The notes: generated from the sequence alone by a model not told the origin. Counted from the first letter of the stretch, positions 10,189 to 19,360 are shown. The stretch: 64,000 nt of DNA from Dermatophilaceae bacterium (GCA_014377705.1 JACMPC010000083.1:17765-81764), one strand, 5' to 3'. Program-made: numbers and translations.

Positions 10189-11975
10189 GGGGCGTTCGTC
10201 CGTTCTGGTTCTGTGTCGTGGTGGCGGTGGCCTCAGTGCTGAGCGCCTGCGGCGGGCTGCCTGCCAGCAGTGCGGTGCAGCAGGGTTCGCTGGTGGGTGA
10301 GCCGGCACTGCAACCCGTCCGGGTCCAGCCGGACGGTCCTCCGCCGGCTGGCGCATCCCCGGCACAGATCGTGCGCGGGTTCCTGCGGACAGGTGCGGGT
10401 ACCGGCTTCGAGGACGACCACGCGATCGCACGGTCGTTCTTCGCCCGCAGCGTCAAGGACCAGTGGCGTCCGGAGTCGGGGGTCAAGGTCTACGCGGACG
10501 ACTCCGCGCTCAAGGCCGAGCTGCTGACCCCCACCACCGTCCGGGTGAGTGCCATGATCGTCGCGGAGGTGGACAGCGCCGGTCGCTATCGGCAGACGCC
10601 GGCCGGCACGCTGGCCCAGGCAACCTTCGGCATGCGGAAGCTGGGCGTGGGCTGGCGAATCTCGGCCCCACCGCAAGGATTTGGCCTGTGGCTCAGCGAG
10701 CGAGACCTCGAGCGCAGCTATCGCTCCTTCATCGTTGCCTATGTCTCCACGGTCGCCCGGACGATGGTGGTAGACCGGCGGTGGTTCCCGATCACACCCG
10801 GGCTGGCCACGACCCTGGCGCGAGCGCAGCTGGGGCCAGTACCCGGCTATCTGGCCGGGGCGGCGCGGACCGGTGTCCCGCCGGGGACCAGGCTGGCAGT
10901 GGACAGCGTCCCGGTCGGGTCGGGCAGGGCGATAGTCGACCTGTCACCATCCGCCCTGGTGGCCAGCCCTGACCTGCGCCGGGCCATGTGGGCGCAGTTC
11001 GTCACGACGCTCATGCAGGTGGCGCCGGTGTCCGAGGTGTCGCTGGAGGTCAAAGGGGCCGGACTGGACCTGCCCGACACCTCGGGCCGGGTGTCTGACC
11101 TGACGACGTTGGGCTACCAGCCGCGCGCCGCCGCCTCGATCGAGACGGCCATCCTGCGCAAGGGCACCCATCTGAGCCGGGTCTCCTCGGACAGCCCCCC
11201 GGTCCAGGACCAGCCGCTCAAGCCGCCGAACCTGCCCGCCAGCGCTGTCCTGCCCGAGATCCCTGCCGGGTGGGTCTCCCTGGCGCTGTCCTGGAACGGG
11301 CAGGAGATCGCCGCGATCGGGGGAGATCACAAGGACCTGGCGCGCTGGCAGTGGAACCGGCACGTTCAGCTGCGACAGTTCGGCCGCGCCCTGACCAGGC
11401 CCTCCTATGACTCGCTGAACGGTCTTTGGGTTGCCGGGCAGGTCGGCGGGGTCTCCAGGGTGTGGGTCATCGACACGTCGGTGAGCCCGATGGAGAAGGC
11501 CAAGCCGCGCGCGATTCAGGTCCCCTGGCTGGTCAACCGCTTTGTGCTCGCCCTGAAGGTCGCTCCCGACAACCAGCGGGCGGCGCTGATCACCAGCGAC
11601 CTCACCGGTCGGGACATCCGCGTCATGGTGGCCGGTATCGCCCGTTCCGCCGGCGGTGCGCCGCTCTCCCTGGCCGCGGAGCCGCTCCGGGTCGGGTGGA
11701 CCCTCACCTCGGCGACGGATCTGGCCTGGGTGGATGACAGCACCCTGGCGGTGGTCGGCCGGGTCAGTCCCAAAAGCCCCATCGGGCCTCAGCTGGTCGA
11801 GATCGGGGGCAAGATCACGGCCATGCCGCCGGTGGCCGGCACCCGTCTGGTGACCAATACCGGCGGGCTTCGCGGCATCGTCGTGCTGACTGACCGGGGC
11901 CAGATCCTGGCGCGTGCCGGCAGTGGCTGGCAGGTGCTGCAGACCGGCACCGACTTCTTGATCCCGGGGGAGTAG
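10185..11975 (+). CDS. lpqB: Lipoprotein LpqB (MtrAB accessory)
   Basis: Envelope lipoprotein that binds the MtrB sensor domain and modulates MtrAB signalling. The 596-residue protein starts with a lipoprotein signal peptide; the lipobox LSAC places the lipidated cysteine at residue 22. A GerMN domain lies in the N-terminal half (about residues 190-310), followed by a beta-propeller-like C-terminal region (about 340-590). Length and order match the family. GTG 10185 overlaps the mtrB stop by 4 bases. In many actinobacteria comF follows directly; here comF is found about 18 kb away. Confidence 0.94.
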   Translation: MRGVRPFWFCVVVAVASVLSACGGLPASSAVQQGSLVGEPALQPVRVQPDGPPPAGASPAQIVRGFLRTGAGTGFEDDHAIARSFFARSVKDQWRPESGVKVYADDSALKAELLTPTTVRVSAMIVAEVDSAGRYRQTPAGTLAQATFGMRKLGVGWRISAPPQGFGLWLSERDLERSYRSFIVAYVSTVARTMVVDRRWFPITPGLATTLARAQLGPVPGYLAGAARTGVPPGTRLAVDSVPVGSGRAIVDLSPSALVASPDLRRAMWAQFVTTLMQVAPVSEVSLEVKGAGLDLPDTSGRVSDLTTLGYQPRAAASIETAILRKGTHLSRVSSDSPPVQDQPLKPPNLPASAVLPEIPAGWVSLALSWNGQEIAAIGGDHKDLARWQWNRHVQLRQFGRALTRPSYDSLNGLWVAGQVGGVSRVWVIDTSVSPMEKAKPRAIQVPWLVNRFVLALKVAPDNQRAALITSDLTGRDIRVMVAGIARSAGGAPLSLAAEPLRVGWTLTSATDLAWVDDSTLAVVGRVSPKSPIGPQLVEIGGKITAMPPVAGTRLVTNTGGLRGIVVLTDRGQILARAGSGWQVLQTGTDFLIPGE

Positions 11976-11979
11976 CCCG

Positions 11980-13248
11980 GTGACCTCGTCCGAGATCGAG
12001 GCTTGTCCCTCGTGGCGGGCCCGCCCGCTTCACAGCCAGTGGATGCAGGCGGAGCGCTTCGCCCTCTGGTTCCCGCTGACCGTGTTCTTCGTGACGCGTG
12101 CTGTTAACGCCGTGATGTTCGCCCTTGCCTCCGGCAGGCAGATCGCGATCCCCTTCACGGGACTCGGAGGTAAGCTGGCGATCGACTCACCGGCCTCTCC
12201 CGACTACTGGGTCGTCGCCTCCAACTGGGACGGCCGGTGGTACGGCGTTATAGCAACCTACGGATACCCGGATCACCTTCCGCTCGACTCTGCCGGACAG
12301 GTTCTGCAGAACGCGTACGCGTTTCCGCCCCTGTACCCAATGCTGACCCGCTTCCTGATGCTGACGACCGGCCTCGACTTCACCAGAGCCGGGCCGATCG
12401 TGAGTCTCGTGTGCGGCGCCGGTGCCATGGTGCTCGTGTACCGGCTGGTCGCCGACAGCGCCGGTCGGCGTGCCGGCGCGCTCACCGTGGTGTTGGTGTG
12501 CACCTTCATGAGCGCGCCGGTCTTTCAGATGTGCTATTCCGAGGGCCTGACCCTGCTGCTCGTCAGCGGCTCCCTCACCTTGTTGAGTCGAAGGCGGTAC
12601 GCGCTGCTGGCTTGTGCGTTGCTGCTGTTGTCGCTGACCCGTCCGGTGGGGTCCGCGGTCGTTCTGGTGGTTCTCGTGCATGGGCTGATGCGCTACCGGA
12701 ACCGGTCGAGGGAGCACTTTTCCTTGCGCGATCGACTCTGGGTTCTCGGGGTAGCCGGCTTCGGCACACTTCTGGCCGGGCTGTGGCCGCTGTGCGTAGC
12801 CCTGATGACGGGGGAGGGTGACGCCTACCTCAACAGCATGGCGGCGTGGACTCAGGACCGCAGCTCCCGGGCGCTCAGCGTGTGGCCGGTGGCCCTCTGG
12901 CAGCTGGGGGGTTTCCTTGGACTTCTGGCGCTACTGCTGCTGGTCATGGCCATCACCTGGCTCGTCAGGCGGCCTGGTGCTCGTCAGTGGACCGTCGAGG
13001 TCAGGGCGTGGGCGTGGGCCTATCCGCTGTATCTCCTGTTCGTCACCGGGCCAGCGCCCAGCACCATCAGGCATGGGGTGCTTGCCTTCCCGCTCCTGTG
13101 GCCCTTCGTCGAGCGAACAAAAGGAACAGACAGGAGAGCGCAGCTCGGGTTCGCCCTGGCTTTGGCCGCGGTCGGGCTGGTTGCCCAGTGGGTATGGATC
13201 AACGACTACGTGGTCGTCACGACGCGCGCCGACAGCACCTTCCCCTGA
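11980..13248 (+). CDS. PIG-V-like/GT-C integral membrane protein (family A, copy 1)
   Basis: Polytopic membrane protein of 422 residues with the pattern seen in PIG-V-like GT-C mannosyltransferases. An early luminal-type loop reads SNWDGRWYGVIATYGYP, then come AFPPLYPMLTRF and roughly nine further hydrophobic helices. GT-C enzymes transfer a sugar from a polyprenol-phosphate donor on the outer face of the membrane; the substrate here is unknown. It is clearly paralogous to the gene at 14680-15891 (shared SNWDG.WY..IAT.GYP, STIRH..LAFPL.WPF and TQWVWI/AQWVWI tails). GTG 11980 has GGGGGAG 7 bases upstream and lies 4 bases after lpqB, so it may be read from the mtrAB-lpqB transcript. It converges on the next gene, with 1 base between the stops. 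Confidence 0.72.
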   Translation: MTSSEIEACPSWRARPLHSQWMQAERFALWFPLTVFFVTRAVNAVMFALASGRQIAIPFTGLGGKLAIDSPASPDYWVVASNWDGRWYGVIATYGYPDHLPLDSAGQVLQNAYAFPPLYPMLTRFLMLTTGLDFTRAGPIVSLVCGAGAMVLVYRLVADSAGRRAGALTVVLVCTFMSAPVFQMCYSEGLTLLLVSGSLTLLSRRRYALLACALLLLSLTRPVGSAVVLVVLVHGLMRYRNRSREHFSLRDRLWVLGVAGFGTLLAGLWPLCVALMTGEGDAYLNSMAAWTQDRSSRALSVWPVALWQLGGFLGLLALLLLVMAITWLVRRPGARQWTVEVRAWAWAYPLYLLFVTGPAPSTIRHGVLAFPLLWPFVERTKGTDRRAQLGFALALAAVGLVAQWVWINDYVVVTTRADSTFP

Positions 13249-13249
13249 T

Positions 13250-14680
13250 TCAGCCACCGGCCCCGGTGGGGGCCGCCAGCAGCAGGTATCCGTCGTCTCT
13301 GCCCACCGCGCGCCAGTGAAGCCGGTCGGCGAGCGCGATGGCCAGTGGCGAGTGCTCTTTCACCAGTGCGTACGAGGAACCGGTGGTCTCCAGGAACTTC
13401 TCCCATCCGTTGTTCACCTGCGAGGTCCGGATGTAGCCCTCGAACTGGGCCCTGGGAAAGGCCTCAGCCCGCCCGTCAATCACGGGCTCGAGGCTGGGAT
13501 GCCGCCATAGCAGCCAGCCGCCCAGCTTGAAGTCGTTGAAGACGACCGTGTGTGGCGGAAGTCGGTCAAGGAAGGCGTTCAGCGCGTTGGGAACGTTGGC
13601 CGGCGTTGCCGTGGCGGCCGGCAGCAGGAGGGTCACCACTGCCAGAGCGGCCACCACGGCGCCGCCGAGTGCGGCAAGCTCGCGCCGGCTGACCCGCGGG
13701 GTGTCACCAGGCAGCAGAGACTGCAGCGCGGCAGCCATCAGGGGCGCCACCATCGCGGCTGCCAGAGTCACCGTCCTGGCCGACAGCATCGCCCAGCAGG
13801 TGGCCAGCAGCAGCAGACCGATCTGCGTCCAGGCAACCTGTCGGCCCCTCGCCCAGGTCAGGGCTACCACGGCGATCATCCCCGCGGTGGCGGCCGCCGA
13901 CAGGTCATGGATGGATGGTGACGCCCACTCGGTGATGAATTCGGTGACACCGGCGACCGCGAACGGCGAAGCTAGCAGCCTGGGTCCGGCGGGAGTCATG
14001 GAGGCGAGGATCAGGCTTGAAACCGGAATGGCCAGCAGCCTCAGAGCGATCACGCCGCGGATGCGACGGTCCAGGATCAGCCCGACAACCACCACAGCCC
14101 CGACGGCGATACCACTGAACCACATTCCGTGCGAGCAGGCCCAGAGCCAGGAGAGGGGGATGAGCCACCATCGGGGTCGCAGGTCCCTGGTCGTGCGCAG
14201 CCAGGCGCTGGTCACGACCAGCAGCAGGATGAAGGACACCAGCTGAGGGCGAGGTGTCAGGGTGGCACTCATTCCCAGGAACGCGACGAGCGTCGCCACG
14301 GTCGCCGCGAGGACGTCGGCCTCGCCGCGACAGGTGAGGTAGAGCACGGCTGCGAGCAGGACCAGCCCTGCGCACAACAGCCACACCACGCCAGGCAGCC
14401 CGAAAACGTGCTCGACTCTGCTCGCGATCACCTCGGGCAGCCACTGGGTGGTCACCCAGGGCTCCGTCGCGAACCTGGTCCAGGGTGCGGGGTCGGTGAA
14501 GTTCCAGGAACGCCAGAGGTCATCGCCCAGCCGCAGGTGCCACCAGGTGTCTGGGTCGCCAATCGGCCCGAAGCCCTGTCGGGCGGCCATCCCGATCAGT
14601 CCCACGACGAGAAGGAACGGCATCCATCTCGGCAGCAGGGGCCGGATGGGGGCTGGCCTGTCTTGCGAGTCCGGCGTCAT
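13250..14680 (-). CDS. Polytopic membrane protein, GT-C-like (family B, copy 1)
   Basis: A 476-residue membrane protein, not recognised as any characterised enzyme. Visible features: an N-terminal helix, the conserved loop IGDPDTWWHLRLGDDLW, then TQWLPEVIA, a RPRWWLIPLSWLWACSHGMW stretch and about ten helices. An extracytoplasmic C-terminal part contains TVVFNDFKLGGWLLWR and PVIDGRAE. The early acidic loop and this C-terminal signature recall GT-C glycosyltransferases, but no function is proven. ATG 14680 shares one base with the stop of the upstream gene (TGATG), so translation is probably coupled. In-frame sequence continues further upstream but lies inside the neighbour. It is the last gene of a four-gene minus-strand operon. 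Confidence 0.65.
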   Translation of the reverse strand: MTPDSQDRPAPIRPLLPRWMPFLLVVGLIGMAARQGFGPIGDPDTWWHLRLGDDLWRSWNFTDPAPWTRFATEPWVTTQWLPEVIASRVEHVFGLPGVVWLLCAGLVLLAAVLYLTCRGEADVLAATVATLVAFLGMSATLTPRPQLVSFILLLVVTSAWLRTTRDLRPRWWLIPLSWLWACSHGMWFSGIAVGAVVVVGLILDRRIRGVIALRLLAIPVSSLILASMTPAGPRLLASPFAVAGVTEFITEWASPSIHDLSAAATAGMIAVVALTWARGRQVAWTQIGLLLLATCWAMLSARTVTLAAAMVAPLMAAALQSLLPGDTPRVSRRELAALGGAVVAALAVVTLLLPAATATPANVPNALNAFLDRLPPHTVVFNDFKLGGWLLWRHPSLEPVIDGRAEAFPRAQFEGYIRTSQVNNGWEKFLETTGSSYALVKEHSPLAIALADRLHWRAVGRDDGYLLLAAPTGAGG

Positions 14681-15891
14681 CACGGGAACGGTGGTCCGAC
14701 GGGCGGGTGGGTGACGACCAGGAACTGCGAGATCCACACCCACTGCGTCAGTAGCCCGCAGGCCGCCAGGATCGCGATCAGCCCTAGTCGTCGACGACGC
14801 TGCGACGTCGAGGGGGCCACATCCGGAAACGGCCACATCAGCGGGAATGCGAGGAGCAGGTGGCGAATGGTGCTGCTACCCAGCGCGGTGGCCAAAACGA
14901 GGTACAGGGGATAGAAACCCGCCCAGGCGCGGACTTCCGGGCCCCAGGCGCGGGCGGCACCGCGCAATACGATCACGGCTATCAGGGCGAGGACCACGAC
15001 GAGGACGGCAACGCCCCCGATACCGCCTTTTGCCCAGGCCAGGGCCGGGAACTGGGTCAGTATCCTGAGTTCGCCCGATGTGCCCCAGGCCGACATCGTC
15101 TGCGTGTATGCCGTGGGGTTCCCCGTCGCGATCGCCGCGATGGCGGGCCACAGGGCGGTCGCGGCAACGCCGAGACCCGCCAGGCCAACCACCCGCCACC
15201 GGTCCAACGCGTGAAAGGGCTCAGCGAAACGGTGCCGGTAGCGAGAGATCCCGTGAACGACCAGAACAGGCACGAAGGCAAGCGCCACCGCCCGGGTCAG
15301 GGCCAGCGTCACGAGGACCGGGATGAGCCAGCCATACCGACGGTTGCCCAGGAGCAGCAGCGCGGTGCAGAGCAGTAGCAGTGCCAGGCTCTCGGTATAG
15401 GCGATCTGCATCGCCGGTGCGGCCATGTAGGTGCAGGTGAGCAGGACTGTCGCCGAGGCTGCGAATCGTCCCGAGGTCTGGTTGATCAGGCGGAACATGG
15501 CGATGACGGCCGCGGCCCCCAGGAGAAGGCTCAGGATGGGAGCGACAGCCAGGAAGCTGAGTCCGCTGAGGCGCATGATCGCGCCGGCCAGGAGTGGGTA
15601 GGCGGGGTAGAAACCCCACTGGTTCTGCAGAGCCTGCCCGGAGGGCCCTCGCGGGATGGTCGTCGGGTATCCGTCGGTTGCGATACGCAGATACCACTGC
15701 CCGTCCCAGTTCGAGGCCACGGATCCGTAAGGCAACCCTGGTGGCAGGTTGATCTGATGACGAGCGGCGATGAGGACGAGGGTGACATCGACCAGGCGGG
15801 CGATCGCATACACGGCGAGCGGGAACCACACGGCGTAAGCCATTCGCGGCTTGGGCAGTGCAAGGCGTGAGAGCACGGAAGACGTGGTCAA
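14680..15891 (-). CDS. PIG-V-like/GT-C integral membrane protein (family A, copy 2)
   Basis: A 403-residue paralogue of the plus-strand gene at 11980-13248. It shares the loop SNWDGQWYLRIATDGYP, the GFYPAYPLLAG segment (family A copy 1 has AFPPLYPML), SSTIRHLLLAFPLMWPF and a terminal TQWVWISQF helix. Family knowledge suggests a polyprenol-phosphate-sugar-dependent glycosyltransferase; this is not proven. The best start is TTG 15891, which overlaps the upstream stop as TTGA and has GAGG 5 bases upstream. ATG 15843 is possible but has no Shine-Dalgarno sequence and would drop part of the N terminus. It sits between two family B genes in the same operon. Confidence 0.7.
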   Translation of the reverse strand: MTTSSVLSRLALPKPRMAYAVWFPLAVYAIARLVDVTLVLIAARHQINLPPGLPYGSVASNWDGQWYLRIATDGYPTTIPRGPSGQALQNQWGFYPAYPLLAGAIMRLSGLSFLAVAPILSLLLGAAAVIAMFRLINQTSGRFAASATVLLTCTYMAAPAMQIAYTESLALLLLCTALLLLGNRRYGWLIPVLVTLALTRAVALAFVPVLVVHGISRYRHRFAEPFHALDRWRVVGLAGLGVAATALWPAIAAIATGNPTAYTQTMSAWGTSGELRILTQFPALAWAKGGIGGVAVLVVVLALIAVIVLRGAARAWGPEVRAWAGFYPLYLVLATALGSSTIRHLLLAFPLMWPFPDVAPSTSQRRRRLGLIAILAACGLLTQWVWISQFLVVTHPPVGPPFP

Positions 15892-17369
15892 GGTGGCCTC
15901 GGCGCTGGGGGGGCCTTAAGCAGTGTGTAGTCGGCATCCGTTCCCACGGTCGTCCAGCCAAGCTTTTCCCGCAGCGCGGCGCTCAGGGGTGCCTGCGTCT
16001 TCAGCAGCGCGTACCTGGGCTTGGTTCGATCGAGAAAGCTCTGCCAGCCGGGGCGCACCTCCTCGGCGTGCTTGTAGTCGCGGACGTAGTCCGCCGAGTA
16101 GATCTCGGAGCGCAGGTCGATCACCGGCGTCAGCTTCGGCGCGGCCCACAGGAGCCACCCGCCGGCGGTGAAGTCGTTCAGGACGACAGTCTTGGCCGGT
16201 ATGGCGCCCAGCTGCCGGCGAAGCCCCTCCGGCCAGCCACTCGGTCGTTGTGCCACAGCGGCGGATATCGGCATCGCAACGATGGCCGCGGCCGTGACAA
16301 GTCCGACCCACCTTGATGTACTGCGGCGGGACAGCCGCGTCTCTGCGTGGCCGCGCTGCTCCTGCAGGGCAGAGGCCAGCAAAGGAGCCGCGATGATCGA
16401 CCCGATGGGGATGGTGCGAAACATCGCCAGCGTGCAGACCACGGCAGTTCCTGCCAGGGCGATCTGCCACCAAGGTCGCGCCGACGTGCCACGAACCCAT
16501 GGCAGGAGCGCCAGAGCGATCATCGAGAGGGTGATCGCCGCGAAGATGTCTCGGGCGTCGGTCGGCTGCCACTCCTGCACGAACTGTGCGGCATTGGATG
16601 ACACCTCCAGCGGGGTGAGGAGGAGCCGGGGCCCGACAGGGGTCAGGGCCGCTGCCAGGACGGAGAGGACGGGGACGGCCAGCAGCCTGGCAGCAGCGCG
16701 CCGGTCCAGCCGTCGGTCCAGCGCCAGACCCGCGATCACCACCACGCCGATGAGCGCGCCGACCCCCCACAGACCGTGGCTGCACGCCCAGAGGAAGGTC
16801 ATGGGCGCGAGCCACCAACGTGGCCGCAGATCCCCTGCCGTCTTCCACCAGGCTCCCACCGTGACGGCAAGCAGGACGAAGCTGACGAGCTGGGGACGCT
16901 CAGACAGGCTTCCTCCGGTGCCGATCAGACCGGCGAGGGCGGCCATGATCGCAGGTACGGCGTCGGCTGCCTGTCGGCAGGCCCAGACGAGGGAGGAGAT
17001 CAGTGCCAGCATCGCCGCGCAGCGCAGCCAGGCGACCGCCGGCAGGCCGAAGAGCTGATAGCCCTGCTCGGCGATGACCTCCGGCAGCCACTGGGTGAGG
17101 ACGAAGGGCCGCGACGAGAAGGGCACCCAGGGATCGGGTCCGCTGAACCGCCAGTCGGAGAGCACATAGGCGCCGGCCCTGAGGTGCCACCAGGCATCGG
17201 GGTCGCTGACAGGGCGAATCCCGAGCCTGACCGTGGTGGCGACGGCGAACAGGGCCAGTGCGGGCACGAGCCAGCGAGCGTCCCGGTGCCGGTCGAGGGG
17301 CGTGGCCTGGCCGGTCTTCCCGGTCTGACCATTGTCCTCGGTGGTCGCCACCAGGGACTGCCTGCTCAT
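15888..17369 (-). CDS. Polytopic membrane protein, GT-C-like (family B, copy 2)
   Basis: Paralogue of 13250-14680 and 17366-18823, 493 residues from ATG 17369. Shared landmarks are VSDPDAWWHLRAGAYVL, TQWLPEVIAEQGYQLFGLP, RPRWWLAPMTFLWACSHGLW, LTPVGPRLLLTPLEV, TVVLNDFTAGGWLLW and PVIDLRSE. It is predicted to span the membrane about ten times with an extracytoplasmic C-terminal domain. The start is set by the ATGA overlap with the upstream gene's stop; longer in-frame readings lack support. The function is unknown, probably linked to the adjacent family A protein. Confidence 0.66.
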   Translation of the reverse strand: MSRQSLVATTEDNGQTGKTGQATPLDRHRDARWLVPALALFAVATTVRLGIRPVSDPDAWWHLRAGAYVLSDWRFSGPDPWVPFSSRPFVLTQWLPEVIAEQGYQLFGLPAVAWLRCAAMLALISSLVWACRQAADAVPAIMAALAGLIGTGGSLSERPQLVSFVLLAVTVGAWWKTAGDLRPRWWLAPMTFLWACSHGLWGVGALIGVVVIAGLALDRRLDRRAAARLLAVPVLSVLAAALTPVGPRLLLTPLEVSSNAAQFVQEWQPTDARDIFAAITLSMIALALLPWVRGTSARPWWQIALAGTAVVCTLAMFRTIPIGSIIAAPLLASALQEQRGHAETRLSRRSTSRWVGLVTAAAIVAMPISAAVAQRPSGWPEGLRRQLGAIPAKTVVLNDFTAGGWLLWAAPKLTPVIDLRSEIYSADYVRDYKHAEEVRPGWQSFLDRTKPRYALLKTQAPLSAALREKLGWTTVGTDADYTLLKAPPAPRPP

Positions 17370-18823
17370 CGCGCTCTCAGCAGGACAAAGCCCGCATCCT
17401 TGCCGGTCTGTGACCAGCCGGCGCGCTCGACGAGGGCAGCGGCGATGGGGGAGTCCGAGGGAACCAGCGCGAAACGCGCCCCGGTCCGTTTCACGAACTG
17501 CCGCCATCCCGGGCGGGCGGCCATCGTGGAGACGAACGCGCGAACATGCTCGGGGGAGTAGACCTCGACCCGCGGGTCGAGTACCGGTCTCAACCCGGGA
17601 TCAACCCAGAAGAGCCATCCGCTGATGTCACCCTGAGCAAGGACCACAGTGCCCGACGGGATGAGGGACAGCTGCGGCCTCAGCCGCTGAGGCACTGCCA
17701 CGGGCTCCTGTGCCCGCGCTGCGGAAAGTGGTGCCGCTGCAACAAGGGCAACCAGGATCAGTGCAGCCCAGGTCGCGCGGGACCTTCCCGTGGTCGCTAC
17801 CACGGGGCGACCGCGATACAGCTGGGTCTCCTGGGCGAGAAGCGGGGTAGCGATGGGCGCCCCCACCGCGATCGTGCGTGACATGACCAGGGTGGCTGCC
17901 ACCCCCGTCACCAGTAGTCCGATCTGCCACCACGGTGGCCGCCGTCGCGGGCGGGTCCAGGCCAAGACGACCAGCCCCAGCATTGCGAGCGTCACCACGG
18001 CGAACGGGTCGTGCACAGAGGTGGGCTGCCACTCACCCACGAACTGGCTGGCGTTCCTGCCCACTTCGAAGGGGCTGAGAAGAAGCCGCGGCCCGAGGGG
18101 GGTCAGGCTGGCCGCAGCCAGCGAGAGGAGGGGGATGGCCAGGAACCTGGCGGCCATCGCCCGGGTCAGACGGCGGTCGAGCAGAAGACCGGTGATGACC
18201 ACCAGTCCGGCAACGATGCCGACGCTCCAGAGGCCATGGAAACAGGCCCAGAGCCAGGTCATCGGCACGAGCCACCAACGCGGGCGAAGGTCCAGCGCTG
18301 TCCGCCACCAGGCGCCGATCGCGACGGCGAGGAAGACGAAGCCGATCAGCTGGGGGCGCTCGGTGAGACCGTCGTAGGCGCCGACAAGGGCGGCCAGGGA
18401 GACAAGGACTGCGGTGACCGTGTCCGCGGACCGGCGCGCGCACCAAACCAGCGCCGACAGCAGACCCAGGATTCCGGCACATCGCATCCACGCGATTCCG
18501 GGGAGGCCGGCCGTACTGTAGACCTGCTGCCCCAGGATCGCGGGCAGCCACTCGGTCGGGAGATATGCTCTGGTGGCGAAGACTGCCCATGGGTCGGGCA
18601 GGCCGAAACGTCCGCCGTCCAGCAGGAATGCGCCGATCTTCAGGTGTATCCACGGGCTCGGGTCGCTGACCGGGCGCACGCCCAGGACGACGCTGACGGA
18701 CACCGCGAAGGTGGCCACCCCCAGGGGAACCCACGGCCGGGCGCCCATTGCTACTGGAGCTTCGGCGCCGGCTCTTGGGCGCGCGGGTGGCGTCGACCGG
18801 CCAGGCGCGGGGTCGGCAAGCAT
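17366..18823 (-). CDS. Polytopic membrane protein, GT-C-like (family B, copy 3)
   Basis: First gene of the minus-strand operon, 485 residues. It is the most divergent family B copy: the early motif reads SDPSPWIHLKIGAFLL, so the aspartate-tryptophan core is altered (PDxWWHL becomes PSPWIHL). The C-terminal signature reads TVVLAQGDISGWLFW and PVLDPRVE. ATG 18823 is taken as start; ATG at residue 26 (18748) is an alternative that places the start just before the first helix. The promoter should lie in 18824-18875, back to back with the pilin leader. Function unknown. Confidence 0.64.
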   Translation of the reverse strand: MLADPAPGRSTPPARPRAGAEAPVAMGARPWVPLGVATFAVSVSVVLGVRPVSDPSPWIHLKIGAFLLDGGRFGLPDPWAVFATRAYLPTEWLPAILGQQVYSTAGLPGIAWMRCAGILGLLSALVWCARRSADTVTAVLVSLAALVGAYDGLTERPQLIGFVFLAVAIGAWWRTALDLRPRWWLVPMTWLWACFHGLWSVGIVAGLVVITGLLLDRRLTRAMAARFLAIPLLSLAAASLTPLGPRLLLSPFEVGRNASQFVGEWQPTSVHDPFAVVTLAMLGLVVLAWTRPRRRPPWWQIGLLVTGVAATLVMSRTIAVGAPIATPLLAQETQLYRGRPVVATTGRSRATWAALILVALVAAAPLSAARAQEPVAVPQRLRPQLSLIPSGTVVLAQGDISGWLFWVDPGLRPVLDPRVEVYSPEHVRAFVSTMAARPGWRQFVKRTGARFALVPSDSPIAAALVERAGWSQTGKDAGFVLLRAR

Positions 18824-18875
18824 CTTTCAAGTATGGCCGGGTGGGAGCTTTCTGGCACGGAAACACACATCAACC

Positions 18876-18933
18876 GAATGGCCGATGTCCCATCGGGTAA
18901 GGGCAGCAGGACCCGACGAATCGGCCGATGTCG
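18876..18933 (+). promoter_or_regulatory. Paired GGCCGATGTC motif upstream of the first Flp pilin
   Basis: Two copies of GGCCGATGTC (18880-18889 and 18923-18932) lie 43 bases apart, each preceded by GAAT (the second with one extra C). They are 139 and 96 bases before the pilin ATG. The same arrangement recurs before the second pilin at almost identical distances. GCCGAT also matches the first six bases of the -10 element of FliA/WhiG-class sigma factors (GCCGATAA), but no convincing -35 is seen at fixed distance. An operator pair or part of a structured leader is equally possible. Confidence 0.5.
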
Positions 18934-19018
18934 AACTGTGCGGGCGGGGCGCATGCTGAGGGAGATTCCGGAACTAACCGCTCCTGGACTTCGACTCCAC
19001 TGTGTGGAAGGGAACGAG

Positions 19019-19198
19019 ATGCTGTTCCAGCTTGTCAAGTTGCAGGTCAAAGTTGTGGCGCTGCGCGACGACCGTGGTGCCACCGCCGTCGAGTACGGCC
19101 TGATGGTCGCTCTGATTGCCGTCGTCGTCATCGTTGCCGTCACGTTCCTCGGCAAGCAGGTCAGCGGCCTGTTTCAGGACGCCGGCACACAGGTCTAG
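19019..19198 (+). CDS. flp: Flp/Fap-type pilin (type IVb), copy 1
   Basis: Major pilin subunit of the Tad (tight adherence) pilus. The 59-residue prepilin has a short basic leader ending RDDRG. The type IVb cleavage site follows (after Gly20), then ATAVEY with the +5 glutamate and +6 tyrosine typical of Flp pilins, and a 20-residue hydrophobic helix. A prepilin peptidase (TadV/CpaA) would cut it and leave a 39-residue pilin; no such peptidase gene is in the window. ATG 19019 has GAAGG 7 bases upstream. The mature part is nearly identical to the second pilin 342 bases downstream. Confidence 0.93.
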   Translation: MLFQLVKLQVKVVALRDDRGATAVEYGLMVALIAVVVIVAVTFLGKQVSGLFQDAGTQV

Positions 19199-19219
19199 TT
19201 GAAAAGCCATCGTCCGAAT

Positions 19220-19273
19220 GGTCGATGTGCGCTCCATGATAGGCACCCGAAAGAGAACGAGTTGGCCGATGTC
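19220..19273 (+). promoter_or_regulatory. Paired GGCCGATGTC-like motif upstream of the second Flp pilin
   Basis: Copies at 19220-19229 (GGTCGATGTG, 8 of 10 matching) and 19264-19273 (exact) are 44 bases apart, and 141 and 97 bases before the second pilin ATG. The distances match the first pilin leader within 2 bases. Downstream sequence is also shared (CGGACATCGACACCA against TGGACTTCGACTCCA), so the whole leader appears duplicated and the motifs kept. Confidence 0.5.
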
Positions 19274-19360
19274 GGCGCAACGGGGCCTGTCACATGATGA
19301 ACGTGAGTCCAGAACAAATAGTTTCCGGACATCGACACCAGTCCTATGAAGGGGATTGAA

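Noticed and set aside
18011..19198. A 395-codon frame ending in the first Flp pilin
   Set aside because: Only the last 59 codons are pilin; the rest is antisense to a membrane-protein gene. The ATG at 19019 has its own Shine-Dalgarno sequence.
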